Shown here: positions 9,854 through 18,822 of the stretch, piece by piece
Position numbering within the stretch: position 1 is the first letter of the stretch
Layout of the letters: each line of letters begins with the position of its first letter
Origin: DASVRA01 sp036388855
GTDB taxonomy: Bacteria > Pseudomonadota > Alphaproteobacteria > Caulobacterales > Caulobacteraceae
DNA: 64,000 nt
NCBI GenBank assembly: GCA_036388855.1
Contig: DASVRA010000006.1
Span: 1 to 64,000 of the forward strand
Direction: 5' to 3'
The notes under the pieces: model-generated
The model's input: the letters and a program-made list of their open reading frames with translations, nothing else
Database searches by the model: none
What the model was told of the DNA's origin: nothing
Program-made: the position numbers and the translations under genes

Positions 9854-11443
9854 TCAATCCAGCATCCGCTGCAGCGTCGCCAGTTCGTCCGCCTCCCGCG
9901 CCGGCTTGTCCCAGCGGATGCGGCTGATGCGCGGAAAACGCATGGCCACGCCGGACTTGTGACGGGTGGAGCGCTGCAGCCCCTCGAACGCCACCTCCAG
10001 CACCAGGCCGAAATCCCGGTCGGCCCGCACCGCCCGCACCGGCCCGTAGCGCTCGACGGTGTTGTTGCGCACAAAGCGGTCGAGCTGGAGCAGCTCCTCG
10101 TCGGTGAAGCCGAAATATGCCTTGCCCACCGGCGTCAGCTGCCCCTCGTGCCAGACGCCGAAGGTGTAGTCGGAATAGAAGCTCGACCGCTTCCCCGACC
10201 CCCGCGCCGCATACATCAAGACCGCGTCGATCAGGTGCGGATCGCGCTTCCACTTGAACCACGGCCCCTTCGGCCGCCCGGCCACATACTCGGAGTCCCA
10301 GCGCTTGAGCATCAGGCCCTCGGCCACCAGAGGGTCACCCTCGGGCGGATGCCGGCGCAGCTCCGCCAACTCTTCCCAGGTCTCGAACGGCTGCAGCGGC
10401 GACAGGTCGATGCGCTGGAGGTCGTGGCGCGCCAGGAAAGCCTCCAGCCTTTCCCGCCGCCCGGCGAAGGGCAGGTGGCGCACGTCCTCGCCGCCGTCCA
10501 CCAGGATGTCGTAGGCGCGGATGCCCGCCGGATATTGCGCCATGATATTTGCGTCTGCAGTTTTGCGGTTCAGCCGTTGTTGCAATTCGTTGAAGCCGCC
10601 GACCCGGCCGTCGCGCAGCACCAGCAGCTCGCCGTCGAGCACGCCTTCGAACTCCAGCGCCTCCACCACGTCGGGAAACGCCCGCGCCACGTCGTCGCCG
10701 GTGCGGCTCCACAGCCGCCGCTCGCCTCCCTCCGACACCGCCTGCACCCGGATGCCGTCCCACTTCCATTCGGCTGCGTAGTCGGCAGGATCGAGCTTGC
10801 CGAAATCCACCGCCTCGTCGATCGCGTTGGCCAGCATCACCGGCCGGAAGCGGGCGGCGTGGCGCGCGGTCGGCTTCTCCGAGCGCCCCTCCAGCCAGGC
10901 GAACAGGTCGGCGTAGGGCGGATCGAGCCCGTGCCAGAGCTCCTCCACCTCCGCCACGTCCACCGGCCCCAGCTCGGCCACGGCCGTCTTCGCCAGCCGC
11001 GCCGACAGCCCCACCCGCAGCTCGCCGGTCATCAGCTTCAGCAGCGCCCAGCGGCCGTCGGGGTCCAGCGCGTCCATCCAACCTTCGAGCAGGCGCGGGA
11101 CCTCGGCCCGCGAGGCGTGGTGCAGCGCGTCCACCACCTCCGACAGATCCGGCGCCCGGTTGGCCCCATGCCGCGCCGGCCAAATCAGCGCGGCGGTCTC
11201 GGCCAGGTCGCCGACGAACTCGCGCGACCAGCCGAACAGCACCGGATCGACCCGCGCCTCCACCGCCTGCTTGATCATCGAGGGCTTGGCCGCGTGGAAC
11301 CCCAGCGCCCCGGTCAGCGCCGCCAGCGCCCAGCCGCGTTCGGGGTCCGGCTGCTCGCGCATGAAGTCGCGCACCAGCCGCAGCCTGGCGTTCCTGGAGG
11401 GCGTGAACGACAGCCGGTCGAGCAGCTCGGCAAAGGCGCGCAT
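9854..11443 (-). CDS. ATP-dependent DNA ligase
   Basis: Adenylates itself and seals nicked DNA; bacterial enzymes of this type act in repair beside the NAD-dependent LigA. The start ATG at 11443 gives 529 aa, the usual size of the alphaproteobacterial family with an N-terminal DNA-binding domain. The adenylation motif KWDGIR is seen with Lys227; further motifs are ELLVLRDG, the GEDVRHLPF region and a C-terminal OB-fold containing WFKWKRDPHLIDAVLMYA. The exonuclease and helicase genes that often accompany such ligases are not adjacent. Confidence 0.93.
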   Translation of the reverse strand: MRAFAELLDRLSFTPSRNARLRLVRDFMREQPDPERGWALAALTGALGFHAAKPSMIKQAVEARVDPVLFGWSREFVGDLAETAALIWPARHGANRAPDLSEVVDALHHASRAEVPRLLEGWMDALDPDGRWALLKLMTGELRVGLSARLAKTAVAELGPVDVAEVEELWHGLDPPYADLFAWLEGRSEKPTARHAARFRPVMLANAIDEAVDFGKLDPADYAAEWKWDGIRVQAVSEGGERRLWSRTGDDVARAFPDVVEALEFEGVLDGELLVLRDGRVGGFNELQQRLNRKTADANIMAQYPAGIRAYDILVDGGEDVRHLPFAGRRERLEAFLARHDLQRIDLSPLQPFETWEELAELRRHPPEGDPLVAEGLMLKRWDSEYVAGRPKGPWFKWKRDPHLIDAVLMYAARGSGKRSSFYSDYTFGVWHEGQLTPVGKAYFGFTDEELLQLDRFVRNNTVERYGPVRAVRADRDFGLVLEVAFEGLQRSTRHKSGVAMRFPRISRIRWDKPAREADELATLQRMLD

Positions 11444-11574
11444 CGCCGCCACCTGTAGCGCGAAGGGCACGGCGGCGCCTCCCCCCGCGCCACCGCACAG
11501 CTACCGCGCCGCCAACCCCTTGAACCGTCACCGAAAGCCGCTAAAGCTCCCGCGCTGGGAAGGGCCTGCCACAA

Positions 11575-11874
11575 ATGATCAAGTCGGAGCTGATCGCCAA
11601 GCTCGCGAGCGAGAATCCGCACCTGACGCTGCGCGACGTCGAGCGGGTGGTGGGCACGGTCTTCGACCAAATGACCGCCGCGCTGGAGAAGGGCGGCCGG
11701 GTCGAGCTGCGGGGCTTTGGCGCCTTTTCAGTGCGCTCGCGCCCCGCCCGCAACGGCCGCAACCCGCGGACCGGCGAGGCGGTCGACGTGAAGGCCAAGC
11801 ACGTCCCCTTCTTCAAGAGCGGCAAGGAGCTGCGCGAGCGCCTCAACGTCTCGGGCGACGACGCCGGCGAATGA
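11575..11874 (+). CDS. ihfB: Integration host factor subunit beta
   Basis: 99-aa DNA-bending protein of the HU/IHF family. The N-terminus MIKSELIAKLASENPHL is characteristic of IHF beta, and the arm region RNGRNPRTGEAV carries the intercalating Pro. GGGAAGG lies about 11 bases before the ATG. It functions as a heterodimer with IhfA. Its stop overlaps the mscL start (ATGA). Confidence 0.95.
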   Translation: MIKSELIAKLASENPHLTLRDVERVVGTVFDQMTAALEKGGRVELRGFGAFSVRSRPARNGRNPRTGEAVDVKAKHVPFFKSGKELRERLNVSGDDAGE

Positions 11875-12299
11875 GGATCGTCTCGGAGTTCCGCGAATTC
11901 ATCGCGCGGGGCAACGTCATCGACCTGGCCGTGGGCGTGATCATCGGCGCGGCGTTCACCAAGATCGTCACCAGCCTGGTGGACCAGGTGATCATGCCGC
12001 CGCTGGGCCTGCTGCTGTCTGGCGTCGACTTTTCCCGCCTGCAGTGGGTACTCAAGCCCGACAATCCCGCCACCCGCGCCGCCGATCCGGTGGCGATCCA
12101 GTACGGCGCCTTCATCAACACCCTGATCCAGTTCCTGATCGTCGCCTGGGTGGTGTTCATGATCGTCAAGGCCGCCAACTACATCCGCCGCAAGCACGAA
12201 GCCGAAGGCTCCGCCATCCCGCCCGCGCCAACGGTGACGGAATCGCTGCTGACGGAAATCCGCGACGAGCTGCGCGCGCGGAACCCCGCCGGGCGCTGA
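11871..12299 (+). CDS. mscL: Large-conductance mechanosensitive channel MscL
   Basis: 142-aa inner-membrane pressure-relief channel. It shows the conserved N-terminal helix and first membrane segment (FREFIARGNVIDLAVGVIIGAAF), a periplasmic loop, the second membrane segment (FLIVAWVVFMIVKAAN) and a C-terminal charged helix ending LLTEIRDELR. The ATG overlaps the ihfB stop by 4 bases, so the two genes are probably co-translated. Confidence 0.96.
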   Translation: MRIVSEFREFIARGNVIDLAVGVIIGAAFTKIVTSLVDQVIMPPLGLLLSGVDFSRLQWVLKPDNPATRAADPVAIQYGAFINTLIQFLIVAWVVFMIVKAANYIRRKHEAEGSAIPPAPTVTESLLTEIRDELRARNPAGR

Positions 12300-12378
12300 A
12301 GCCCCCGCACCCGCTCCCGGAACCGGGTCTTAAACTCTCCCGCGCACAGTTGCCGCGTTAGACGCAGAATGCGGCATC

Positions 12379-13515
12379 ATGAGATCGGCAACGGCGCTGA
12401 ACGCGCGCGCGGGACACTACATCGGCTCCGACAGCGCCGACACGCTCACGGGCGGCGACGGCTCCGCGACCCTGATCGGCCACGGCGGTGACGATGTCCT
12501 GACCGCCGGGACAGGCGCCAGTCTGCTGCGCGGGCAGGACGGCGACGACGATCTGGTCGGAAGAGAGTTCGACGACACGCTCATCGGCGGCAAAGGCGGC
12601 GACTTCTTCGTCGGCTTCGAGGGCGACGACGTGTTCCGCGGCGGATTGGGGCGCGATGTCGTCGTGTATTATTCCCTGAGCCAAGCCGTAAACGTCGACC
12701 TTCGCTCTGGATTGGCGCTCGCGGACGGAACGGATCACCTGACCGGAATCGAGGTGGTCTGGGGCAGCGGCCTGGACGACACCTTGGCGGGCAACGGCAG
12801 GGGCAATGAACTCTGGAGCTGGAACGGCAATGACCTCGTCGAGGGTCGTGGCGGCGACGACACCCTGTTCGGTGGTCTGGGCGGAGACGAAGGCAGGGAC
12901 ACGCTGCGCGGAGGAGCGGGCGCCGATCTCATGTGGGGTCATGAGGGATCCGACCTTTTGGAAGGCGGTCGAGGCAACGACTGGATGTTCGGGGGGGAAG
13001 GCGCGGACGTCATGCTTGGCGGCGCCGGCGACGACCACCTCAACACCGAAACCGGCGATTGGTCCGAGCCCCTTCTAGAGACGCTGGCCGGCGGGGCAGG
13101 CGACGACACCCTTGATGCATCTTTTAGCGGCGGCGTGCTCAAGGGTGGGGACGGTGACGACGTGCTGATCGGCGGCGGGGTTGGAGACATCCTTAGGGGC
13201 GGCAGCGGCGCCGACGTGTTCGGATACCTGCACGGGCGCTTTTCCCAGCCGTCGAGGCCAGACCGGATCATGGATCTCGCCGCCGAGGACTGGATCGACC
13301 TGACGGGTCTCGATGCCGACTCCACCCTTGAAGGGCTTCAAGCGCCGCGCCTGGTGGAAGGCGACTTCACCGGCTCGGCCGGCGAGATGCACCTGCGGGT
13401 GGGCCATCGCGGTCACCGGACCCTGCTTGAGATCGACATCGACGGTGACAGGTCGGCCGATTTCGTGGCCGTGCTTAATGGCGACCAAAGCGGCTTCACC
13501 CACTTCCTCACCTGA
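12379..13515 (+). CDS. RTX/hemolysin-type calcium-binding repeat protein
   Basis: 378-aa acidic protein made almost entirely of GGxGxDxLx nonapeptide repeats (for example GGHGGDD-, GGAGADLMWG-, GGAGDDHL-like units) interrupted by short linkers. The C-terminus is repeat-free from about residue 285 (FGYLHGRF) and contains the DRIMDLAAEDWIDLTGLDAD segment typical of type I secreted RTX proteins. No N-terminal signal peptide is seen, as expected for secretion by an ABC/TolC machine, but none is encoded nearby. No enzymatic domain is visible. The start ATG at 12379 has no strong ribosome binding site. A second, different RTX protein lies at 58-59 kb. Confidence 0.85.
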   Translation: MRSATALNARAGHYIGSDSADTLTGGDGSATLIGHGGDDVLTAGTGASLLRGQDGDDDLVGREFDDTLIGGKGGDFFVGFEGDDVFRGGLGRDVVVYYSLSQAVNVDLRSGLALADGTDHLTGIEVVWGSGLDDTLAGNGRGNELWSWNGNDLVEGRGGDDTLFGGLGGDEGRDTLRGGAGADLMWGHEGSDLLEGGRGNDWMFGGEGADVMLGGAGDDHLNTETGDWSEPLLETLAGGAGDDTLDASFSGGVLKGGDGDDVLIGGGVGDILRGGSGADVFGYLHGRFSQPSRPDRIMDLAAEDWIDLTGLDADSTLEGLQAPRLVEGDFTGSAGEMHLRVGHRGHRTLLEIDIDGDRSADFVAVLNGDQSGFTHFLT

Positions 13516-13560
13516 CAGCGGCCTTGCTTCGCCGCCCGGCCTCCGGCACATCCGCGCGCC

Positions 13561-14472
13561 ATGGCGGAACCGCGCGAACCCTCCCCGAAGCCCCAGCGCC
13601 CCCCCCAGCGGGGCGGCTGGCTGTCCCGCTTCGCGCCTGGCATCCGCGGCTTCGGCAAGCGCGAGACGCCAGAGAACCTCTGGGTCAAGGATCCCGACAC
13701 CGGGGAGATGATCTACCGGCCTGACCTCGAGGCGGCGCTGTGGGTGGCGCCCTCGGGTCACCACATGCGCATCCGCGCCGAGCAACGGTTCCGCTACACC
13801 TTCGACGAGGGCCGCTTCGTCGCCATCGCCGCGCCCGATGCGCCCGATGACCCGCTGGGCTTCCGCGACGACAAACCCTACCGCGACCGCCTCACCGCCG
13901 CGCGCAAGGCCACCGGGCAGAAGGACGCCGTCGCCATCGCTCACGGCACGATCGCGGGCGTGCCCGTCGTGGCCCTGGTGCAGGACTTCGCCTTCATGGG
14001 CGGCTCGCTGGGCATGGCGGCGGGCGAGGCCTTCATCGCCGCCGCGCGCGAGGCGGTGGCGCGCGACTGCCCGCTGGTCGCCTTCACCGCCGCCGGCGGC
14101 GCGCGGATGCAGGAAGGTGCACTCTCCCTGATGCAGATGGCGCGCACCACCCTGGCGATCCAGGAAGTGAAGGCCGCGGGGCTGCCCTACGTCGTGGTGC
14201 TGACCGATCCCACCACCGGTGGGGTCACCGCCTCCTACGCCATGCTCGGCGACGTCCACCTGGCCGAGCCCGGCGCCCTGATCGGCTTCGCCGGCCCCCG
14301 CGTAATCGAGCAGACCATCCGCGAAACCCTGCCCGAAGGCTTCCAGCGCGCCGAGTTCCTCGAGGAGAAGGGCATGGTCGACCGCGTCGTCCCACGTGCC
14401 GAACTCCCCGAGGTCCTGGGCTCGATCCTCAAGACTCTGATGATGGGCCGCGCGCGCCTGAAGGCGGCGTGA
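13561..14472 (+). CDS. accD: Acetyl-CoA carboxylase carboxyltransferase subunit beta
   Basis: Transfers carboxyl from biotin to acetyl-CoA, the committed step of fatty-acid synthesis, with AccA. The 303-aa protein has the crotonase-like core with GGSLGMAAGEAF, GGARMQEG and the DPTTGGVTASYA stretch. The N-terminal zinc-ribbon region is recognisable (ENLW, then GHHMRI), but all four usual cysteines are replaced (LWVKDPDTGE and LWVAPSGHH), so it should not bind zinc. Its stop overlaps the folC GTG start (GTGA). Confidence 0.95.
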   Translation: MAEPREPSPKPQRPPQRGGWLSRFAPGIRGFGKRETPENLWVKDPDTGEMIYRPDLEAALWVAPSGHHMRIRAEQRFRYTFDEGRFVAIAAPDAPDDPLGFRDDKPYRDRLTAARKATGQKDAVAIAHGTIAGVPVVALVQDFAFMGGSLGMAAGEAFIAAAREAVARDCPLVAFTAAGGARMQEGALSLMQMARTTLAIQEVKAAGLPYVVVLTDPTTGGVTASYAMLGDVHLAEPGALIGFAGPRVIEQTIRETLPEGFQRAEFLEEKGMVDRVVPRAELPEVLGSILKTLMMGRARLKAA

Positions 14473-15785
14473 CGGACCTCCTCAGGCCGCACGATGCCGC
14501 GCTGGAGCGCCTCCAGCGTCTGCACCCCAAGAAGATCGACCTCTCCCTCGGGCGCGTCGAGCGTCTCCTCGACGCGCTAGGCCGGCCGCAGGACCGCCTG
14601 CCGCCGGTGATCCATGTCGCCGGCACCAACGGCAAGGGCTCCACCGTCGCCTTCATGCGCGCGATAACCGAGGCGGCGGGGCTGCGCGTCCACGCCTTCA
14701 CCTCGCCTCACCTGGTGCGCTTCGCCGAGCGGATCCGGCTTTCAGGTGCGCTGATCGGTGACGATCCCCTGACGCGGATTCTGGAGCGGGTCGAGCGCGC
14801 CAATGCGGGCGAGCCGATCACCTTCTTCGAGATCACCGCCGCCGCCGCCCTGCTCGCCTTCGCCGAGACCCCCGCCGATCTGTGCCTGCTGGAAGTCGGC
14901 CTGGGCGGCCGCTTCGACGCCACCAATGTGGTCGCTCATCCGGCGGTCTCGGTGATCTGCCCCGTCGATTACGACCACCGCGAGTTCCTCGGCGACGATC
15001 TGGCGGGGATCGCGCGGGAAAAGGCTGGGATCGTCAAGCCTCGCCGCCCCCTGGTCAGCGCACGACAGGCGCAGGCGGCGGAGGCGGTGATCACGGCGGA
15101 GACGGAGCGGCAGGGCGCGCCATTCCTCCTGATGGGCCGTGATTTCGACGCCTGGGCTGAGCGCGGCGGCATGGTGTTCCAGCATGGGGAGGAGCTGGAG
15201 GACTTGCCGCCGCCGGCGCTCGCCGGCGAGCATCAAGTCGCCAACGCGGGCCTCGCCATCGCCGCGCTGCGGATGCTGAACGACGGCCGCATCACCTCTG
15301 AAGCGCTGGCGGCCGGCGTCGCCTCGGCGGCATGGCCGGCGCGGCTGCAGCGGCTGACCGCCGGCCCCTACGGCGCGGCGGCCAAGGCTCGCGGCGCGGA
15401 CCTCTGGCTCGACGGCGGCCACAATCCGCACGCGGCGCGGGCGCTCGCGGCCGGGCTGGGGCGGATCGCCGGCGACGGGCGCCCTGTGGTGCTGGTCGTC
15501 GGCATGCTGGCGAACAAGGACGCCGCCGGCTTCTGCGCCGCCTTCGCCGGTCTGGCGCCGCGCGTCTTCACCGTTTCCTTCGACGCCCCGTCCGCGGCGG
15601 CCCCGGAGGCCCTGGCTGACGCGGCGAGGCGGGCAGGGCTGGAAGCGGAGCCCTGCGCCTCCGTTTTGGACGCCCTGACGGCAGCGCTCGGCCGGTCCGG
15701 CCCGCCGCCACACGTCCTGATCTGTGGCTCGCTCTACCTCGCCGGCGAGGTGCTGGCGGTCTCGCCGGAAACCAGGCCACGATGA
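14469..15785 (+). CDS. folC: Folylpolyglutamate synthase/dihydrofolate synthase
   Basis: ATP-dependent Mur-ligase-fold enzyme that adds glutamate to dihydropteroate and folates. P-loop GTNGKGST at about residues 51-58, then FTSPHLVRFAERI, the LLEVGLGGRFDATNV catalytic segment and WLDGGHNPHAA near the domain boundary. The GTG start overlaps accD. The 3' end overlaps the convergent rarD gene by 52 bp. Confidence 0.96.
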   Translation: MTDLLRPHDAALERLQRLHPKKIDLSLGRVERLLDALGRPQDRLPPVIHVAGTNGKGSTVAFMRAITEAAGLRVHAFTSPHLVRFAERIRLSGALIGDDPLTRILERVERANAGEPITFFEITAAAALLAFAETPADLCLLEVGLGGRFDATNVVAHPAVSVICPVDYDHREFLGDDLAGIAREKAGIVKPRRPLVSARQAQAAEAVITAETERQGAPFLLMGRDFDAWAERGGMVFQHGEELEDLPPPALAGEHQVANAGLAIAALRMLNDGRITSEALAAGVASAAWPARLQRLTAGPYGAAAKARGADLWLDGGHNPHAARALAAGLGRIAGDGRPVVLVVGMLANKDAAGFCAAFAGLAPRVFTVSFDAPSAAAPEALADAARRAGLEAEPCASVLDALTAALGRSGPPPHVLICGSLYLAGEVLAVSPETRPR

Positions 15786-16714
15786 GCCTCACGCTCGGCC
15801 TGGCTGCGCGCCCACAACGACCAGACGAACACCGCGACGCCGGCCCATATGACGCCGAAGGACATAAGGCGCAGCGGGGTCAGGGTCTCGCCGAACGCCG
15901 CGCCGATGGCGAATTGCATGGTGGGCGCGATGAACTGCAGGAAGCCAAGCGTCGACAGCGGCATCCGCCGCGCGGCCCAGCTGAACGACGCCAGCGGGAT
16001 CACGGTCAGCAGGGCGGCGAGCAATAGGAGCGCGGCCGTCAGCGGGTCACCGAAATGGCCGCCGCCCCGCCCCTGGAGCCATAGGATGTAGACCAGTGCC
16101 GGTCCCGCCAGCACCAGGCACTCCACCAGCAGGCCGCTCTGGGCATCGGCGCGTACGCGCTTCCTGATGATGCCGTAGGCGCCGAAACTGAGCGCCAGGG
16201 TCAGCGACACCAGCGGCAGGCGCCCCAGCGCCACGCCTTGCAGCACCACGCCCGCCGCCGCCAGCGCCACCGCGACCCAGCCGGCGCGGCTGATCCTCTC
16301 GCGGAACAGCAGGGCGCCGGCTGCCATGTTGATCAGCGGGTTCAGGTAATAGCCGAGGCTGGCGTCGAGGTTGTGGTGGTTCTGCGAAGCCCAGGTGAAC
16401 AGGGTCCAGTTGATCCCGATCAGCAGCGCCGAGAGAAATAGCCACCCCAGCGTGCGCGCGTCGCGCAGCACCCGTCCGAGCTCCCCGCCCTGGCGCGACA
16501 GCCACACCAGCCCCGCCGCCAGGAACACTGACCAGAAGCAGCGGTGCGCCGTCGTCTCCCAGGCGCCCGCTCCCGCCCCCGCCAGCGCCTTCATCAGCAG
16601 CGGCACCAGCCCCCAGGTGAAATAGCAGAACAGGCCCGCCAGCACGGCCGCGCGCGGTTCGCCTATCCGCGGCCCCGACCGCTCGGCCTGGCATTCCAGA
16701 ACCGGGTCAGTCAT
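15734..16714 (-). CDS. rarD: RarD-type EamA family transporter
   Basis: 326-aa inner-membrane protein with about ten membrane segments in two EamA repeats. Family features include FCYFTWGLVPL near the N-terminus, the INWTLFTWASQNHHNLDASLGYYLNPL stretch (quoted in part: INWTLFTWA and GYYLNPLI) and FLQFIAPTMQF. E. coli RarD was named for chloramphenicol sensitivity, but the natural substrate is unknown. It overlaps the 3' end of folC tail to tail. Confidence 0.9.
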   Translation of the reverse strand: MTDPVLECQAERSGPRIGEPRAAVLAGLFCYFTWGLVPLLMKALAGAGAGAWETTAHRCFWSVFLAAGLVWLSRQGGELGRVLRDARTLGWLFLSALLIGINWTLFTWASQNHHNLDASLGYYLNPLINMAAGALLFRERISRAGWVAVALAAAGVVLQGVALGRLPLVSLTLALSFGAYGIIRKRVRADAQSGLLVECLVLAGPALVYILWLQGRGGGHFGDPLTAALLLLAALLTVIPLASFSWAARRMPLSTLGFLQFIAPTMQFAIGAAFGETLTPLRLMSFGVIWAGVAVFVWSLWARSQAEREAHRGLVSGETASTSPAR

Positions 16715-16886
16715 GGCCGCATTCGACTTGGGGCTGACCCGAGCGGGCCTGGGGCGGGAGCGTCGGCATGGCTGCGCCTAACACCTTCACCGCCGGAATC
16801 GAACCCGCCGACGGGCAACGGACGCACGAACGCCGCCCCCAGGCCCTGGAGGCGGCGCCGTGATGCTAGAGTTCCGCCTGGCGCGG

Positions 16887-17525
16887 TTAACGCTGGTAGA
16901 ACCCCCGCTCCTGCGAGATTTGCTCACTGGTGTAGGGCTGGGCCGACTCGTCGAAGCGCGACCAGCCGCTCTCGCGGTAGGCGCCGCCGCGGCTGGAGGC
17001 GTCCGAGCCGCCGAAGCGCGACAGGATCTGCTCGGCCTGATCGGCGTATTCCTCGTCCACCCGCACCGCCACCAGGGCGCCGCCCCGACGCACGCCCTCG
17101 GCGTAGACATGGGCGTCGTCCTCGCTCACGCCCGCGTTGGTTAGGGCTCCGATCAGCCCGCCGGTCACCCCGCCAGCCGCCGCGCCGGCCCCCGCGCCGA
17201 TCAGCGTCGAGGTGAGCCAGCCCGCGGCCGCCACCGGGCCGATGCCGGGGATGGCCAGCATGCCGAGCCCCGCCAGCAGGCCCGCGCCCCCGCCAACCAC
17301 GCCGCCCAACGTTGCGCCGGTCCCCGCGCCCTCGGCCGCGCCTTCCGCGGCCTCATGGCCGCGGTCGTCGTCGCGCGGCGCGAAGGAGCGGTCCTCGCCG
17401 GAAGCGCCCGAATTGTTGGCGATCAGGCTGATGTCGGCATGGCCGAGCCGCGACTGCTCAAGTTCGCTGACGGCTTGCCGAGCCTCGTTCTGGCTGTCGA
17501 ACAGGCGCGTGACGGTGCGGGTCAT
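16887..17525 (-). CDS. Glycine-zipper protein with general-stress N-terminal domain
   Basis: 212 aa from the ATG at 17525, which is preceded by GGAG at 7 bases. Residues 1-40 (MTRTVTRLFDSQNEARQAVSELE) resemble the YflT/general stress protein 17M domain. The middle is a long Gly/Ala-rich segment with GxxxG repeats that could insert in or contact membrane. The C-terminal part (VSEDDAHVYAEGVRRGGALVAVRV) resembles a domain often found after such segments. Function is not established; a stress-related role is inferred. Confidence 0.75.
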   Translation of the reverse strand: MTRTVTRLFDSQNEARQAVSELEQSRLGHADISLIANNSGASGEDRSFAPRDDDRGHEAAEGAAEGAGTGATLGGVVGGGAGLLAGLGMLAIPGIGPVAAAGWLTSTLIGAGAGAAAGGVTGGLIGALTNAGVSEDDAHVYAEGVRRGGALVAVRVDEEYADQAEQILSRFGGSDASSRGGAYRESGWSRFDESAQPYTSEQISQERGFYQR

Positions 17526-17627
17526 TGGGGTGCTCCATGCATCCAGGGGTTTGGGCGAAACGGGATCGTTTCCCGCAGCCAAAACCGGACGCTGGAGAGC
17601 CGTGTTCCTATTAACAAATATCACATT

Positions 17628-17643
17628 TCCGGCATGCGCCGGA
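17628..17643 (-). terminator. Possible terminator downstream of asd
   Basis: A 6-bp stem (TCCGGC/GCCGGA) with a 4-base loop lies 9 bp after the asd stop on the minus strand and is followed by a moderately AT-rich stretch. The T run is interrupted, so this is weak. Confidence 0.35.
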
Positions 17644-17652
17644 GGGGCCGCT

Positions 17653-18681
17653 TCAGGCGGCGGCCTTCTCGATCAGGCCACGCTCGTGCAGCAGCTGGGC
17701 GATCTGCACCGCGTTCAGAGCCGCCCCTTTGCGCAGGTTGTCCGACACCACCCACATGTTGATGCCATGCTCGACTGTCGGGTCGTTGCGAATGCGGCTG
17801 ACGAACACGCCGAATTCGCCGACGCTCTCGAGCGGGGTGACGTAGCCGGTTTCGTCACGCTTATCGACCACCACCACGCCGGGCGCCTCGCGCAGCGCCT
17901 CGCGCGCCTCGTCGGCGTCGAGCGGGCCTTCGAACTCCACGTTCACGCATTCGGAGTGGCCGACGAACACCGGCACCCGCACGCAGGTGACGGTCAGCTG
18001 GATGCCCGGATCGAGCATCTTCTTGGTCTCCAGCCACATCTTGGCTTCCTCGGTGGTGTAGCCGTCCGGCAGGAACTCACCGACGAAGGGGATCACGTTG
18101 AAGGCGATCTGCTTGGGGAAGTGCTCGGGCTCGGGCGCGCCCAGCACGAACACCCCCTTGGCCTGGGCCCACAGCTCGTCCATCGCCGCCTTGCCCGCGC
18201 CCGAAACCGACTGGTAGGTCGAGACCACCACCCGCTTGATCCGCGCCTCGTCGTGCAGGGGCTTGAGCGCCACCACCAGCTGGATGGTCGAGCAGTTGGG
18301 GTTGGCGATGATGTTCTTCTTGCGGAAGCCCTCGACCGCGTCCGGGTTCACCTCCGGCACGACCAGCGGCACGTCCGGGTGCATGCGCCAGGCCGAAGAG
18401 TTGTCGATCACCACCGGCCCGGCCTTGCCGATCTTCTCCGACCATTCGCGCGAGACCTTCCCGCCCGCGCTCATCAGCACGATGTCGGTCTTGGAGAAGT
18501 CGAACTGCTCCAGCGCCTGGCACCGCAGGATGCGGTCGCCGTAGGACACCTCCACGCCGAGCGAATTGCGCGAGGCGACGGCGTGGATGTTGTCGATCGG
18601 GAAGTTCAGCTCCTCCAGGATCGTCAGCATCTCGCGCCCGACGTTGCCCGTCGCGCCGACGACCGCCACGCGGTAACCCAT
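17653..18681 (-). CDS. asd: Aspartate-semialdehyde dehydrogenase
   Basis: Reduces aspartyl phosphate to aspartate semialdehyde using NADPH, feeding lysine, diaminopimelate, threonine and methionine synthesis. The 342-aa protein has the nucleotide-binding motif GATGNVGREML at the N-terminus, active-site Cys130 in ANPNCSTIQ, and the STYQSVSGAGK motif. The length is standard. It is divergent from the DUF885 gene. Confidence 0.97.
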   Translation of the reverse strand: MGYRVAVVGATGNVGREMLTILEELNFPIDNIHAVASRNSLGVEVSYGDRILRCQALEQFDFSKTDIVLMSAGGKVSREWSEKIGKAGPVVIDNSSAWRMHPDVPLVVPEVNPDAVEGFRKKNIIANPNCSTIQLVVALKPLHDEARIKRVVVSTYQSVSGAGKAAMDELWAQAKGVFVLGAPEPEHFPKQIAFNVIPFVGEFLPDGYTTEEAKMWLETKKMLDPGIQLTVTCVRVPVFVGHSECVNVEFEGPLDADEAREALREAPGVVVVDKRDETGYVTPLESVGEFGVFVSRIRNDPTVEHGINMWVVSDNLRKGAALNAVQIAQLLHERGLIEKAAA

Positions 18682-18822
18682 GAACCGTCTCCCGAAGTGT
18701 CAGGCGCAGGTAAGCGCCGCCGTCTGTCCGCTCAAGCGCGCGCCTGTCCAAAGATTCACTGGCCGAACCCGCGGAGCCGGATTAGGCCGCATGCAAACAA
18801 CATGCTCGGGGGATACTGTTCC

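Noticed and set aside
17137..18822. Long upstream extension of the DUF885 reading frame
   Set aside because: It covers the antisense of asd and the stress protein gene, and a clean signal peptide with SD begins at 18823.
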